Shown here in pieces: positions 43,671 to 53,005 of a stretch of DNA of 64,000 bases. Below the pieces are notes generated by a model that worked only from the letters and a program-made list of their open reading frames with translations, searched no databases and was not told the DNA's origin. The DNA lies in assembly GCA_003851245.1 (NCBI GenBank), contig BHEP01000005.1:16782-80781 (forward strand), written 5' to 3'. Position 1 is the stretch's first letter; every line of letters begins with the position of its first letter. The DNA comes from Bacteroidales bacterium. Lineage in GTDB: Bacteria > Bacteroidota > Bacteroidia > Bacteroidales > Azobacteroidaceae. The translations under genes were made by a program, and so were the position numbers.

Positions 43671-46244
43671 ATGAGACGCATACTCCTGTTTTTATTACTC
43701 ATTGTCTCCTTTCCAATTCTTGCGCTTGACTCGTTTCCTGCAATTTCTACTCAAAACATAGCAAGCACCATACAAGGCCATGTAAAGGATGCCACTACCT
43801 TGGAGTCCCTGCCTTTTGTGAGCCTACGCTTTGAAAATGAAGACAAGGGTATTGCCTCCAATCAGGATGGAAGCTTTACCCTTCGCAACAACAAAGATCA
43901 AGAATACATCATTGCCTCAATTGTAGGCTATGAAAGTCAGAGAATAAAAATTGATGAGACGCAAGGCAGTATTCTAGAGATACTCCTGGAGCCAATAAGC
44001 TACCACGTACAAGAGGTAGTAGTACAAGCTCGAAAAGAAAAATATTCCAAAAAAAACAACCCCGCAGTAGAGCTTATAGAAAAAGTTATTGCCAATAAGA
44101 ACAAAAACAAGATAGAATCAAACGACAACTATCAATACGAAAGATATGAAAAGCTAAGCCTTTCGCTTATAGATTTTGCAGGGGATATAAAAGGAAAAAA
44201 ATGGATGAACCGATTTGATTTTATATTTAACCATCTCGACACATCGGAGTTCAGCGCAAAACCAATACTCACTATCTCTGTAAGGGAAAGCCTCTCCGAC
44301 GAATATAGACGGAAGAAACCCTCTGCAAGCAAAAGCATCATCAAAGCTGAGAGGCATGAAGGACTAGACAAAACAATAGAAGCCCAGGGAATTACTGCAT
44401 TCTGGGCAGAGGCTTTCAGGGAGGTCAATCTTTCCGACAACAATATTGACCTTCTGCTCACACAATTTGTTAGCCCTTTATCATCAACATCGGCCATAAG
44501 TTTTTATAGATTCTATATTGCCGACACCATACTATTGGAAGATATGCCCTATGTGGAAATACAATTCACCCCTCAAAACAATCAAGACATGGGTTTTGTT
44601 GGCTCTATCTGGGTATCCTTAGACAGTTCTTACGCCCTAAAAAAAGCTGTTCTTAACACCCCAAGAAACACGAACCTAAATTTTGTTAAAGCCTTTAGAA
44701 TAGAACAGAAATTTCAACAAGCAACGAATGGAACCTGGGGTAAATCGGAAGAAAACACTAGCTTAGAAATTTATTTGGCAGGGAACAAAAATGGGTTTTA
44801 CGCTAGAAAAAATAGCTCTTTTATAAACTACTCCATTGATAAAGTACCGAGTATGGTATTTGATTTCAAGGAGGATTTAATCACCCTAGAGGATGCCAAA
44901 GACAAATCTTCCTCCTTTTGGGCACAAGAAAGACATAAGCCCCTAAATTCAAAAGAAGATTCTATGAAGCTTATGATAGACCAACTACGAGAGATTCCCA
45001 TAATTAAAATATTGCTCAAGACAACAGAAATAGTGACTTCTGGATATGTAAACACAAGTGGCTCTAAAGAAAATAGCCCCTTCGATTTTGGGCCTATAAG
45101 TACTTTTTTAAGTGTCAATGACGTGGAGGGCCTAAGACTTAGGATGAGCGGAACTAGCACCGCCAACTTACATAAAAACCTGTTCTTTAAGGGCTATGCG
45201 GCATATGGCTTCAAAGATGAAAAGTGGAAATACTCTTCCACCCTCACCTGGTCGTTCATAGAAAAAGAATACCACGAAAATGAAGCCCCTAAGAATAAAA
45301 TTTCCTTGCAACACTCCTTCGACATAAGTAGCCCCGGACAGCAATTTCTAAATACCTATGGCGATAATATTTTCCTTTCTATAAAAAGTGGTGTGGAAAA
45401 TAAAATGACCTATATCACCAAAACAAATATTTCTTTTGAGAAAGAAAATAGAAAAGGTTTTTCGTATATGCTATGGGCAAATACACAAAAAGAAACCGCT
45501 ACTGGAAGTCTGCACTTTTTAATACCCGACCAGAACGAACTGCAGAAAGAAATCCTAGGATTCAGAACTTCTGAGCTGGGTATACAGCTAAGATATGCCT
45601 GGAAAGAAACATTTTATCAACAAAGAACCCGCAGGATTACCTTAAACAAGAACGCCCCTGTTTTTGAAATAGGATATATAAGGGGCATAAAGGATGTTTT
45701 TAAAAGTGACTACGACTACCATAGATCGCATTTTTCTGCGTCTAAAAGAATTTGGCTTTCTGGATATGGATACATTGAAGGAAAAACCAAGGTGGAAAAA
45801 ATATGGGGCGCACTCCCCTACCCCATATTGCTATTGCCCAATGCAAACTCCTCGTATGTAATGCTCCCTGAGGCATTTAGCCTAATGAAAACCATGGAAT
45901 TTATAAATGATCAATATGCTTTCCTCGATATTAACTACCACCTAAACGGATGGCTTTTAAATAGGATACCCATACTCAAAAAGGCCAGATTTCGAGAAGT
46001 TGTCACATTCAAAGCAATTAAAGGAAGCCTCTCCGAGAAAAATATGCCCGAAAAAAATCCACAATTATTCATCTTTCCAGAGGATTCGGGAGCCATGGGA
46101 AAGACTCCCTACATGGAAGCAAGCATAGGCTTAGAAAATATTCTCAAAATTATAAGGGTGGACTATATACGCAGGCTATCCTATATTGATGAACCCGACA
46201 TCAAAAAACATGGCTTTCGCATAGCTGTAGAATATAAATTTTGA
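43671..46244 (+). CDS. DUF5686 outer-membrane protein with CarboxypepD regulatory-like domain
   Basis: An 857-residue protein with a signal peptide (about 1-20). Residues ~30-115 form a CarboxypepD_reg-like domain (IQGHVKDATTLESLPFVSLRFENEDKG and the ASIVGYES turn), followed by the DUF5686 region with NPAVELIEKVIANKNKNKIESN and YQYERYEKLSLSL, and then a C-terminal set of amphipathic strands ending RIAVEYKF, as in an outer-membrane barrel. Proteins of this family are common in Bacteroidetes and their role is not established. It follows ettA by 10 bp. No SusD-like partner is nearby. Confidence 0.85.
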   Translation: MRRILLFLLLIVSFPILALDSFPAISTQNIASTIQGHVKDATTLESLPFVSLRFENEDKGIASNQDGSFTLRNNKDQEYIIASIVGYESQRIKIDETQGSILEILLEPISYHVQEVVVQARKEKYSKKNNPAVELIEKVIANKNKNKIESNDNYQYERYEKLSLSLIDFAGDIKGKKWMNRFDFIFNHLDTSEFSAKPILTISVRESLSDEYRRKKPSASKSIIKAERHEGLDKTIEAQGITAFWAEAFREVNLSDNNIDLLLTQFVSPLSSTSAISFYRFYIADTILLEDMPYVEIQFTPQNNQDMGFVGSIWVSLDSSYALKKAVLNTPRNTNLNFVKAFRIEQKFQQATNGTWGKSEENTSLEIYLAGNKNGFYARKNSSFINYSIDKVPSMVFDFKEDLITLEDAKDKSSSFWAQERHKPLNSKEDSMKLMIDQLREIPIIKILLKTTEIVTSGYVNTSGSKENSPFDFGPISTFLSVNDVEGLRLRMSGTSTANLHKNLFFKGYAAYGFKDEKWKYSSTLTWSFIEKEYHENEAPKNKISLQHSFDISSPGQQFLNTYGDNIFLSIKSGVENKMTYITKTNISFEKENRKGFSYMLWANTQKETATGSLHFLIPDQNELQKEILGFRTSELGIQLRYAWKETFYQQRTRRITLNKNAPVFEIGYIRGIKDVFKSDYDYHRSHFSASKRIWLSGYGYIEGKTKVEKIWGALPYPILLLPNANSSYVMLPEAFSLMKTMEFINDQYAFLDINYHLNGWLLNRIPILKKARFREVVTFKAIKGSLSEKNMPEKNPQLFIFPEDSGAMGKTPYMEASIGLENILKIIRVDYIRRLSYIDEPDIKKHGFRIAVEYKF

Positions 46245-46281
46245 GGCAGGGCTTATTTCCTTTGAGGAGTGCAGGACCCTA

Positions 46282-47721
46282 TCAGCCTTGAGTCTCTAAA
46301 TATACAACATGGGTTTGTAGGTATTCCTCCAATCCGTGTTTGCCATCCGCTCCACCTATGCCCGACTTGCGCCATCCTGCATGAAAACCTTGCATGGCCT
46401 CAAAATTTTCTCTGTTGATGTAGGTTTCTCCAAATTTGAGTCCCCTAATTGCCTTGAATGCAGTGTTCAAATTTTGCGTAAATATGGACGATGTCAAGCC
46501 AAATTCTGAATCATTTGCTAAAGCTATTGCCTCCTCTAAGGAAGAAAACTCTCCCACAGGCAAAACTGGGCCAAAGGTCTCTTCTTGCATTATGTCCATA
46601 GCATTGGTGGCATCCGACAGAACTGTGGGTTCAAAGAAGTAACCTACATCACCATGGCGATGCCCACCACACAAGAGCCTTGCGCCCTGACTAATTGCTT
46701 TTGCAACTTTCTCTTCCATTGCTTTCAAAGAAGATGCCTCAATAAGTGGTCCCATATCTAAATCGTGGGTCACATTGGGATCACCAAATTTTACTTGCTT
46801 CATCCCTTCTACCAGCTTTTTAAGAAATACGTCCTTTACTTTTGTATGCACATATACTCTTTCTGCACAATTACAAACTTGGCCAGTATTAATAACGCGA
46901 GAAGCTATAATGGAGCGAACAGCCAAATCCAAATCGGCATCGTCCATCACTATAGCGGGAGCTTTCCCCCCCAACTCCAATGATACCTTTGTTAAGTTGC
47001 CTGCTGCCGACACCATGGTTTGCTGACCTGCCGACACGCTGCCCGTAAGACTCACCATGCCAACCTTAGGATTGGACGCCAATTCATGACCTATAACCGA
47101 GCCTCTGCCATTGACCAAATTAAACACGCCCTTAGGCAAACCTACCTTTTCTACTAGCTGAGCAAACATATACGCATTGATGGGGGTCTGCTGGCTAGGT
47201 TTCACTACAATGGTATTGCCCGTAAGCAAGGCGGGGGCAGCCTTTCGTGCAACCAAAAAGAATGGGAAATTCCACGGAAGAATACCTGTGGTAACACCAA
47301 TGGCTTTTTTGAATAGGAAAATATTCTCATTAGGCCTATCGCTTTGTATAATCTCGCCCTCATAACGCCTAGCCCATTCTGCCATATAGTCTAGGTAATC
47401 GGCTGTAAATAAAACTTCTACTCTTGCCAATCCTTGGGTTTTACCTCCTTCTTGAACAATAATATCAGTCAATTCATCTTGAGCAATCCTTATTTCTGCT
47501 GCAATTTTTCTCAAATATTGCCCTCTTTCTACTGCGGGTGTTTTTTCCCAAGCCTCTTGTGCTGCATCCGCCGCATCAATGGCTTTTTGAACATCTTCAA
47601 CACTGCCCTCTGGCATACGAGCAATCACACTTTCTGTTGAAGGGTTAATCACATCAATCCACTTCCCTGTAGTGTTCGCTACAAAAGTGCCGTTAACAAA
47701 CATTTCTAATTCTCTCTTCAT
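46282..47721 (-). CDS. aldA: Aldehyde dehydrogenase AldA (lactaldehyde/glycolaldehyde type)
   Basis: A 479-residue NAD-dependent aldehyde dehydrogenase, exactly the length of E. coli AldA. The catalytic and cofactor motifs are LPWNFPFFLVARKAAPALLTGNTIVVKPS, LTGSVSAGQQ, LELGGKAPAIVMDDADLD (with the general-base Glu), NTGQVCNCAERVYVH (active-site Cys) and EETFGPVLPV. The C-terminal INRENFEAMQGFHAGWRKSG and GIGGADGKHGLEEYLQTHVV are strikingly AldA-like. It oxidises lactaldehyde (from fucose or rhamnose breakdown) to lactate. No such sugar genes are near; it stands alone. Confidence 0.92.
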   Translation of the reverse strand: MKRELEMFVNGTFVANTTGKWIDVINPSTESVIARMPEGSVEDVQKAIDAADAAQEAWEKTPAVERGQYLRKIAAEIRIAQDELTDIIVQEGGKTQGLARVEVLFTADYLDYMAEWARRYEGEIIQSDRPNENIFLFKKAIGVTTGILPWNFPFFLVARKAAPALLTGNTIVVKPSQQTPINAYMFAQLVEKVGLPKGVFNLVNGRGSVIGHELASNPKVGMVSLTGSVSAGQQTMVSAAGNLTKVSLELGGKAPAIVMDDADLDLAVRSIIASRVINTGQVCNCAERVYVHTKVKDVFLKKLVEGMKQVKFGDPNVTHDLDMGPLIEASSLKAMEEKVAKAISQGARLLCGGHRHGDVGYFFEPTVLSDATNAMDIMQEETFGPVLPVGEFSSLEEAIALANDSEFGLTSSIFTQNLNTAFKAIRGLKFGETYINRENFEAMQGFHAGWRKSGIGGADGKHGLEEYLQTHVVYLETQG

Positions 47722-47900
47722 GATAAATAGTTTTTTTGCATTAAAGCAATTTTAAGATATATATAAACCTCACTAAAAATCTATCTTATCGGGACTTCTA
47801 TAAATTGTTTTTTCTTCCTTGTCTACGGGTTTCTAAATGGTCATTTGCAAAGGCAAACTCCCTTCGTTATCACCCTTGACAGCGTCGAAAAATCTAATTT

Positions 47901-49235
47901 TTAGAGCCCCCTCTTATCTTTATCCTCCTCTATTTCGTCGGAATCCTCAACAATTTCATGGTCTGTATCTTTTTTCTTTTTTGAAAAATATTTTCCTATT
48001 GCTAGGGAGCTCGAAAAAAACTTGCGGTAGAAAAGATTGAACCTTGGCGACTTCTCAAAAATCAATACCATACTAGAGGTAATAACAATTGTCATTAGAA
48101 TTACTGAAAAGGTAATGTTTTTAATCATCTCTCCTTCTAAAACTCCTGCTTGCAAGGGAATACCAGCCAAAACAGCGGAAGCCAATCCCTTGGGAATCAT
48201 GATAGAAATAATGGATTTTTCGTGATTGGTGGCAGATGGGGGCGATAAAAATTTAGCGATAATCAACCTTACTGCATATATTGCTACGATGAGTATAAAA
48301 CCCCAGAAAAAAGACTTAGCATCTCCCAACACAATAGACATACCAATGTATATAAAGAAGAAAGTTTTTAGAAGAAATACCAGTTCGCTAAAAAAAGTTA
48401 GCTCCGAGGTATTGAGTTTTGTAGAATCTTTTACATGGATTTTTTTTAAGATACTAAAGGGTATCAATTCAATATTGGCTATAGTAATACCAAAGGCCAG
48501 TGCGGTAATAGCGCCACTGTAACCCAAACTTTCAGAGATGCCATACAAAACAAAAACAATGGCAGGTGTCGTAAATAGTGAGTTTTTGATGCTCCTAATC
48601 CTATTTAAAACGCCAGACCAAGCAATTGCTCCTGCGCCTCCAATAATAAATGCCAGTAGAAAAGAGGCAAGAATACTTCCTGTTATTTGACCTATATTTA
48701 GCGTCCCCTCCTTATAGGCCTCAAGCAAGGCCAAGGTCAATACAATTGCCAAAACATCGGTTATCGCCGACTCTAAAATCATGGAGGTTCGCACATTGTC
48801 ACTCATCTTTATTTGGCGAACCAAGGGAATAACCACTGCCGACGATGTTCCTGCCAGTATAGCTCCTAACATAAATGCTGAAACGGGAGAAAATCCATAG
48901 AAGCCCCAAGAAATCAAGCCTATAGCGGCGGTTGATATAAAAAAACTCGCAAAAATTAGAGGAACTGCGCCCCTCAAAGATGTTTTTAGGGCATTCAAAC
49001 TAATGGAAGCCCCTCCTTCAAAAAGAATGATAACCAAGGTCACCGTAGAAAAAACACTCCCTCCTACAGCAAAACTAGAGGGATCTACAATATTAAATAT
49101 CGGGCCTAGCAGAAGTCCAATGAATATCAAGAGTAAAACATCAGGAATTTTTTTCTTGTCAAAAATAGCGGAAAAAAGATGTGCTGCAAACACCATCAAG
49201 CCAATAAAAATTACCGTTACGGGAACTACTTCCAT
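47901..49235 (-). CDS. Cation:proton antiporter (CPA family)
   Basis: A 444-residue inner-membrane protein with about 12 hydrophobic segments. Motifs are FEGGASISLNALKTSLRGAVPL, the central AGTSSAVVIPLV and ESAITDVLAIVLTLALLEA (with the transport Asp of the ND/DD type region, here SAITDV), and FYIGMSIVLG-like FFIYIGMSIVL. It ends with an acidic-lysine-rich cytoplasmic tail (KKKKDTDHEIVEDSDEIEEDKD). It probably exchanges Na+ or K+ for protons. A well-formed Bacteroidetes promoter lies upstream. A weak AT hairpin is located directly after the stop (47888-47902). Confidence 0.88.
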   Translation of the reverse strand: MEVVPVTVIFIGLMVFAAHLFSAIFDKKKIPDVLLLIFIGLLLGPIFNIVDPSSFAVGGSVFSTVTLVIILFEGGASISLNALKTSLRGAVPLIFASFFISTAAIGLISWGFYGFSPVSAFMLGAILAGTSSAVVIPLVRQIKMSDNVRTSMILESAITDVLAIVLTLALLEAYKEGTLNIGQITGSILASFLLAFIIGGAGAIAWSGVLNRIRSIKNSLFTTPAIVFVLYGISESLGYSGAITALAFGITIANIELIPFSILKKIHVKDSTKLNTSELTFFSELVFLLKTFFFIYIGMSIVLGDAKSFFWGFILIVAIYAVRLIIAKFLSPPSATNHEKSIISIMIPKGLASAVLAGIPLQAGVLEGEMIKNITFSVILMTIVITSSMVLIFEKSPRFNLFYRKFFSSSLAIGKYFSKKKKDTDHEIVEDSDEIEEDKDKRGL

Positions 49236-49344
49236 TTTTTTGTTTTTTTAAGTTAAATTTTGTCGCTAAAAACACCTAAGTGTTTATTGTATAGATACTT
49301 ATCACGTATCAGGATATAGACCTCCACCTAAGATAAACTTTTAG

Positions 49345-49376
49345 CAAAATTAGACCTTTTATTTTGCTTAATCAAA
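49345..49376 (-). promoter_or_regulatory. Complete Bacteroidetes promoter of the antiporter gene, inside an inverted repeat
   Basis: On the minus strand a -33 TTTG (plus 49373-49376 CAAA) and a -7 TAATTTTG (plus 49345-49352 CAAAATTA) are 20 bp apart, the optimal spacing. It lies about 110 bp upstream of the antiporter ATG at 49235. An inverted repeat with arms AGACCTTT (49352-49359) and AAAGGTCT (49379-49386) covers the spacer and the -33 region. Confidence 0.6.
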
Positions 49377-49485
49377 AGAAAGGTCTTTTATTTTTCAAAA
49401 CTTTTACAAAAAAGCAGCCTGAAGACCCCTACAAATAGTTTTGTATTTGACAGCTAGAATTAGTGAAATATCAAATAATTAGCCG

Positions 49486-49493
49486 TACATTTG
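49486..49493 (+). promoter_or_regulatory. Putative -7 element of the saccharopine dehydrogenase-like gene
   Basis: TACATTTG matches TAnnTTTG, 36 bp upstream of the ATG at 49530. No -33 motif at the right distance. Confidence 0.4.
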
Positions 49494-49529
49494 TAATTAT
49501 TTTTTAATTGATTAATAGAGATTTTTAAG

Positions 49530-50741
49530 ATGGCTAAAGTTCTTATCATTGGCGCCGGAGGCGTAGGGACAGTAGTGGCAAACAAAATTGCCCAAAATCA
49601 TGAGGTGTTCACAGAGGTATTGCTGGCTAGTCGCACCCTCTCTAAATGTGAGGATATAGCCAACAATATTGGCACCAAATATGGGAATAAAAAAATAGTT
49701 ACAGCAAAAGTCGATGCTGATAATGTTCAGGAATTAGTGTGCTTATTCAATAATTTTGGCCCTGAACTTGTAATAAATGTAGCCCTTCCATATCAAGATC
49801 TTACAATTATGGATGCTTGTTTATTGGCTGGTGTAAACTATCTTGACACCGCAAATTATGAGCCCTTGAACGAGGCCAAATTTGAATACAAATGGCAGTG
49901 GGCATACCAAGAGAAGTTCCAAAAAGCTGGGCTCACAGCAATTCTTGGTTGTGGATTCGACCCTGGCATGACTGGTGTTTATACAGCTTATGCTGCCAAA
50001 CATCATTTTTCGGAAATGACCTTCCTTGATATTGTCGACTGCAATGCTGGAGACCATGGCAAAGCTTTTGCAACAAACTTCAATCCCGAAATAAATATTC
50101 GCGAAGTTACCCAAAAAGGAAAATATTGGGAAAATGGACAGTGGGTAAGTACCGAGCCCCACGAAATTCACCAAGCACTAAATTATCCCAACATTGGCCC
50201 CAAAGAATCCTATCTTATATACCACGAGGAGCTGGAGTCGTTGGTAAAAAACTTCCCTAGCCTCAAAAGAGCACGTTTTTGGATGACCTTTGGACAAGAA
50301 TATTTGACACACCTTCGTGTAATTCAAAATATTGGCATGGCGCGCATAGACCCCATCATATATAATGGTATGGAAATAGTGCCCATACAATTTCTAAAAG
50401 CGGTACTTCCCAATCCAGGAGAACTTGGAGAAGACTACACAGGAGAAACATCTATAGGCTGTAGAATAAAGGGCCTCGACAAGTCGGGAAAAGAAACTAC
50501 ATACTATATTTACAACAACTGCTCCCACCAAGCGGCATATAAAGAAACAGGAGCCCAAGGAGTGAGCTACACAACAGGAGTGCCTGCCATGGTAGGTGCC
50601 ATGATGTTTCTCAAAGGATTTTGGAAAAAACCTGGCGTCTTTAATGTCGAAGAATTTAATCCAGACCCTTTTATGGAAGAGGTAAGCAAACAAGGATTGC
50701 CTTGGCACGAAATTCACAATGGCAACCTTGAGCTAGATTGA
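49530..50741 (+). CDS. Saccharopine dehydrogenase family protein, probably carboxynorspermidine dehydrogenase
   Basis: A 403-residue dehydrogenase with an N-terminal NAD(P)-binding Rossmann fold (GAGGVGTVVANKI, 8-20) and a saccharopine-dehydrogenase C-terminal domain. ALPYQDLTIMDACLLAGVNYLDTANYE, AILGCGFDPGMTGVYTAYA, FLDIVDCNAGDHGKAFATNF and YTTGVPAMVGAMMFLKG match bacterial carboxynorspermidine dehydrogenase of the alternative spermidine route used in Bacteroidetes. The partner decarboxylase NspC is not in the window, so this function is likely but not proved; lysine metabolism is the alternative. Confidence 0.87.
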   Translation: MAKVLIIGAGGVGTVVANKIAQNHEVFTEVLLASRTLSKCEDIANNIGTKYGNKKIVTAKVDADNVQELVCLFNNFGPELVINVALPYQDLTIMDACLLAGVNYLDTANYEPLNEAKFEYKWQWAYQEKFQKAGLTAILGCGFDPGMTGVYTAYAAKHHFSEMTFLDIVDCNAGDHGKAFATNFNPEINIREVTQKGKYWENGQWVSTEPHEIHQALNYPNIGPKESYLIYHEELESLVKNFPSLKRARFWMTFGQEYLTHLRVIQNIGMARIDPIIYNGMEIVPIQFLKAVLPNPGELGEDYTGETSIGCRIKGLDKSGKETTYYIYNNCSHQAAYKETGAQGVSYTTGVPAMVGAMMFLKGFWKKPGVFNVEEFNPDPFMEEVSKQGLPWHEIHNGNLELD

Positions 50742-50792
50742 TGAAATGTTTTTAAGACACTCAGTATTTACATAATTTAAAATTATACAGCA

Positions 50793-51290
50793 ATGAAAAA
50801 AATTATTTTTATCTTATCTGTACTTATGCTTATTTCGGCAAGTACCTCGGCACAATTCTTGAATCCTGAAAGTGGAGATAAGGCAGTAGGAGCAAGTTTC
50901 AAATGGGGATCGAAAGTAAAAGCTCCCGGAATTGGCTTTACTTACCACCAGTATTTATCTAGCCGATTTAGAATTGCCCCTAGCTTAACGTATTTCTTAA
51001 ATCGCAATGAGCAATCGGGCTGGGACATGAGCACTGATGCTCATTTCATCTTCCCTATAGCCAACGAAAAAGTTAGGGTATATCCCATTATGGGCATCAC
51101 CCTCAACAGTATCAAGTATCATGCAGGCTCTTATTCTGGATTTTCCAATACAGAAGTTGGCGCCAATGTAGGAGCAGGTATTCAATACCATATCACTGGG
51201 CCCATCTTTGCTGTGGGAGAAGCCAAATACACTATTATCAGAGATATAGATCAATTGGGAATTGGCATTGGATTGACTTGTCTGTTTTAG
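50793..51290 (+). CDS. Small outer-membrane beta-barrel protein
   Basis: A 165-residue protein with a signal peptide (about 1-21, ending SASTSAQ). The mature part has eight or so alternating strands (VGASFKWGSKV, GIGFTYHQYLSSRFRIAPSLTYF, TDAHFIFP, VRVYPIMGITLN, TEVGANVGAGIQYHI, IFAVGEAKYTII) and ends in Phe, a typical barrel C-terminus. It looks like an OmpW/porin-like 8-strand barrel. No clear function. It sits 51 bp after the saccharopine-family gene. Confidence 0.82.
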   Translation: MKKIIFILSVLMLISASTSAQFLNPESGDKAVGASFKWGSKVKAPGIGFTYHQYLSSRFRIAPSLTYFLNRNEQSGWDMSTDAHFIFPIANEKVRVYPIMGITLNSIKYHAGSYSGFSNTEVGANVGAGIQYHITGPIFAVGEAKYTIIRDIDQLGIGIGLTCLF

Positions 51291-51327
51291 TTTATTGACA
51301 TAAAATTTAATTCTAAAAACGTACAAG

Positions 51328-51783
51328 ATGAACATAGGTGATAGTATTCCTGAAATACTTGGAAATGACGAGAATGGCAAGGAAATAAAAGCTGCTGATT
51401 TTAAAGGGAAAAAACTCGTACTATATTTCTATCCCAAAGACAATACCTCGGGCTGCACTTCGCAAGCATGCAGCCTTAGGGATAATTATAAAGAACTTAA
51501 ACAAGAAGGATACGAAATATTGGGAGTGAGTGTGGACGATGCAAAGTCGCACCTCAAGTTTATTGAAAAACAAGAACTTCCTTTCAAGCTAATTGCAGAT
51601 ACCGACAAGAAACTTGTAGAAAGCTTTGGCATATGGGTAGAAAAAAGTATGTATGGTAGAAAATATATGGGCACATTGAGAACTACATTTATAATCGACG
51701 AGAATGGAATTATCCAAAAAATTATGGAAGCCAAACAAATTAAAACTTCCGAACATGCTGCACAAATACTAAATTTTGTTTGA
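51328..51783 (+). CDS. bcp: Thioredoxin-dependent thiol peroxidase (Bcp/PrxQ)
   Basis: A 151-residue peroxiredoxin. The peroxidatic C43 and resolving C48 are in FYPKDNTSGCTSQACSLRDNY, the atypical 2-Cys arrangement of Bcp. GVSVDDAKSHLKFIEKQELPFKLIADTDKK and LRTTFIIDENGII follow. It reduces peroxides with electrons from thioredoxin. It lies 37 bp after the barrel gene and 84 bp before recA. Confidence 0.95.
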   Translation: MNIGDSIPEILGNDENGKEIKAADFKGKKLVLYFYPKDNTSGCTSQACSLRDNYKELKQEGYEILGVSVDDAKSHLKFIEKQELPFKLIADTDKKLVESFGIWVEKSMYGRKYMGTLRTTFIIDENGIIQKIMEAKQIKTSEHAAQILNFV

Positions 51784-51867
51784 CATGTTTTCTATGAGTT
51801 TGCAAATATTTTACTAAATAAAAAAATCCCAAATTAAAGACTTTTACAAGTTATATATCAAAAAATT

Positions 51868-52908
51868 ATGGCAGAAAAAAAAATAAAAAATCCAGAATTA
51901 AATTTCGATAAAAAATTGCCCAACGAAGAGAGACTAAAAGCCCTAAAAGCGGCTACCGACAAAATTGAGAAGAGCTATGGCAAGGGATCTATCATGAAAA
52001 TGGGAGATAGCGAAATAGTAAATATAGAGGTTATTCCTACAGGTTCTATTTCCCTAAACTCTGCTCTTGGCGTAGGAGGCTATCCTCGAGGAAGAGTTAT
52101 TGAAATATATGGCCCCGAATCATCGGGCAAAACAACCCTGGCAATACATGCCATTGCCGAGGCACAGAAAGCTGGAGGAATTGCAGCATTTATTGATGCC
52201 GAACATGCCTTCGACCGTTTTTATGCCGAAAAACTAGGGGTGGATATAGAAAATCTTTGGATCTCTCAGCCCGACTCTGGCGAACAGGCCCTGGAAATTA
52301 CAGAGCAACTCATACGCTCCTCCGCCATAGATATTGTGGTAATTGACTCCGTAGCAGCACTCACCCCCAAAGCTGAATTGGAAGGCGAAATGGGTGATTC
52401 TAAAATGGGACTACAAGCGAGATTGATGTCGCAGGCTCTGAGAAAACTAACGGGGGCAATAAGCAAAACCAATACTACTTGTATATTTATCAACCAACTG
52501 AGAGATAAAATTGGTGTAATGTTTGGAAGTCCCGAAACAACCACTGGAGGAAATGCCCTGAAATTCTATTCCTCGGTAAGGATAGACATACGAAGGAGTA
52601 CGCCCATAAAAGATGGTGATGATGTGAGAGGAAACCTAACGAAGGTTAAAGTTGTGAAAAATAAGGTCGCACCGCCCTTCAAGAGAGCAGAATTTGATAT
52701 AATGTATGGCGAAGGCATCTCTAAAATAGGAGAAATAGTAGACCTTGGCACCGACCTCGAAATTATCAAAAAAAGTGGCTCTTGGTATAGCTACAACGAA
52801 ACCAAATTAGGACAGGGCAGAGAAGCTGCCAAAGAATGTATAAAAGATAATCCTGAATTGGCAGAAGAACTGGAAACAAAAATAATGGACGCTCTAAAAA
52901 GCAAATGA
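51868..52908 (+). CDS. recA: Recombinase RecA
   Basis: A 346-residue recombinase for homologous repair. Walker A is GPESSGKTT, followed by [73 protein letters not shown] and the C-terminal [21 protein letters not shown]. Length is normal. No SOS box was recognised in the 84-bp gap upstream, which fits Bacteroidetes, where LexA is often absent. It is followed by a strong inverted repeat. Confidence 0.98.
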   Translation: MAEKKIKNPELNFDKKLPNEERLKALKAATDKIEKSYGKGSIMKMGDSEIVNIEVIPTGSISLNSALGVGGYPRGRVIEIYGPESSGKTTLAIHAIAEAQKAGGIAAFIDAEHAFDRFYAEKLGVDIENLWISQPDSGEQALEITEQLIRSSAIDIVVIDSVAALTPKAELEGEMGDSKMGLQARLMSQALRKLTGAISKTNTTCIFINQLRDKIGVMFGSPETTTGGNALKFYSSVRIDIRRSTPIKDGDDVRGNLTKVKVVKNKVAPPFKRAEFDIMYGEGISKIGEIVDLGTDLEIIKKSGSWYSYNETKLGQGREAAKECIKDNPELAEELETKIMDALKSK

Positions 52909-52927
52909 AAATAAACTAAATTATGTA

Positions 52928-52979
52928 TTATGAATTATTCGACGATTGTAAAACCAATCTGCAAAAGAATAATTCATAA
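52928..52979. repeat. Perfect 13-bp inverted repeat after recA
   Basis: TTATGAATTATTC (52928-52940) is the exact reverse complement of GAATAATTCATAA (52967-52979), with a 26-nt loop. It lies 19 bp after the recA stop and 27 bp before the next gene. There is no T run after it on the plus strand, so it is not a classical terminator. Confidence 0.75.
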
Positions 52980-53005
52980 ACATAAGCGATGATCAAAACT
53001 AGCCT

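Noticed and set aside
51784..51867. LexA/SOS box before recA
   Set aside because: No palindromic operator was seen in this AT-rich gap.
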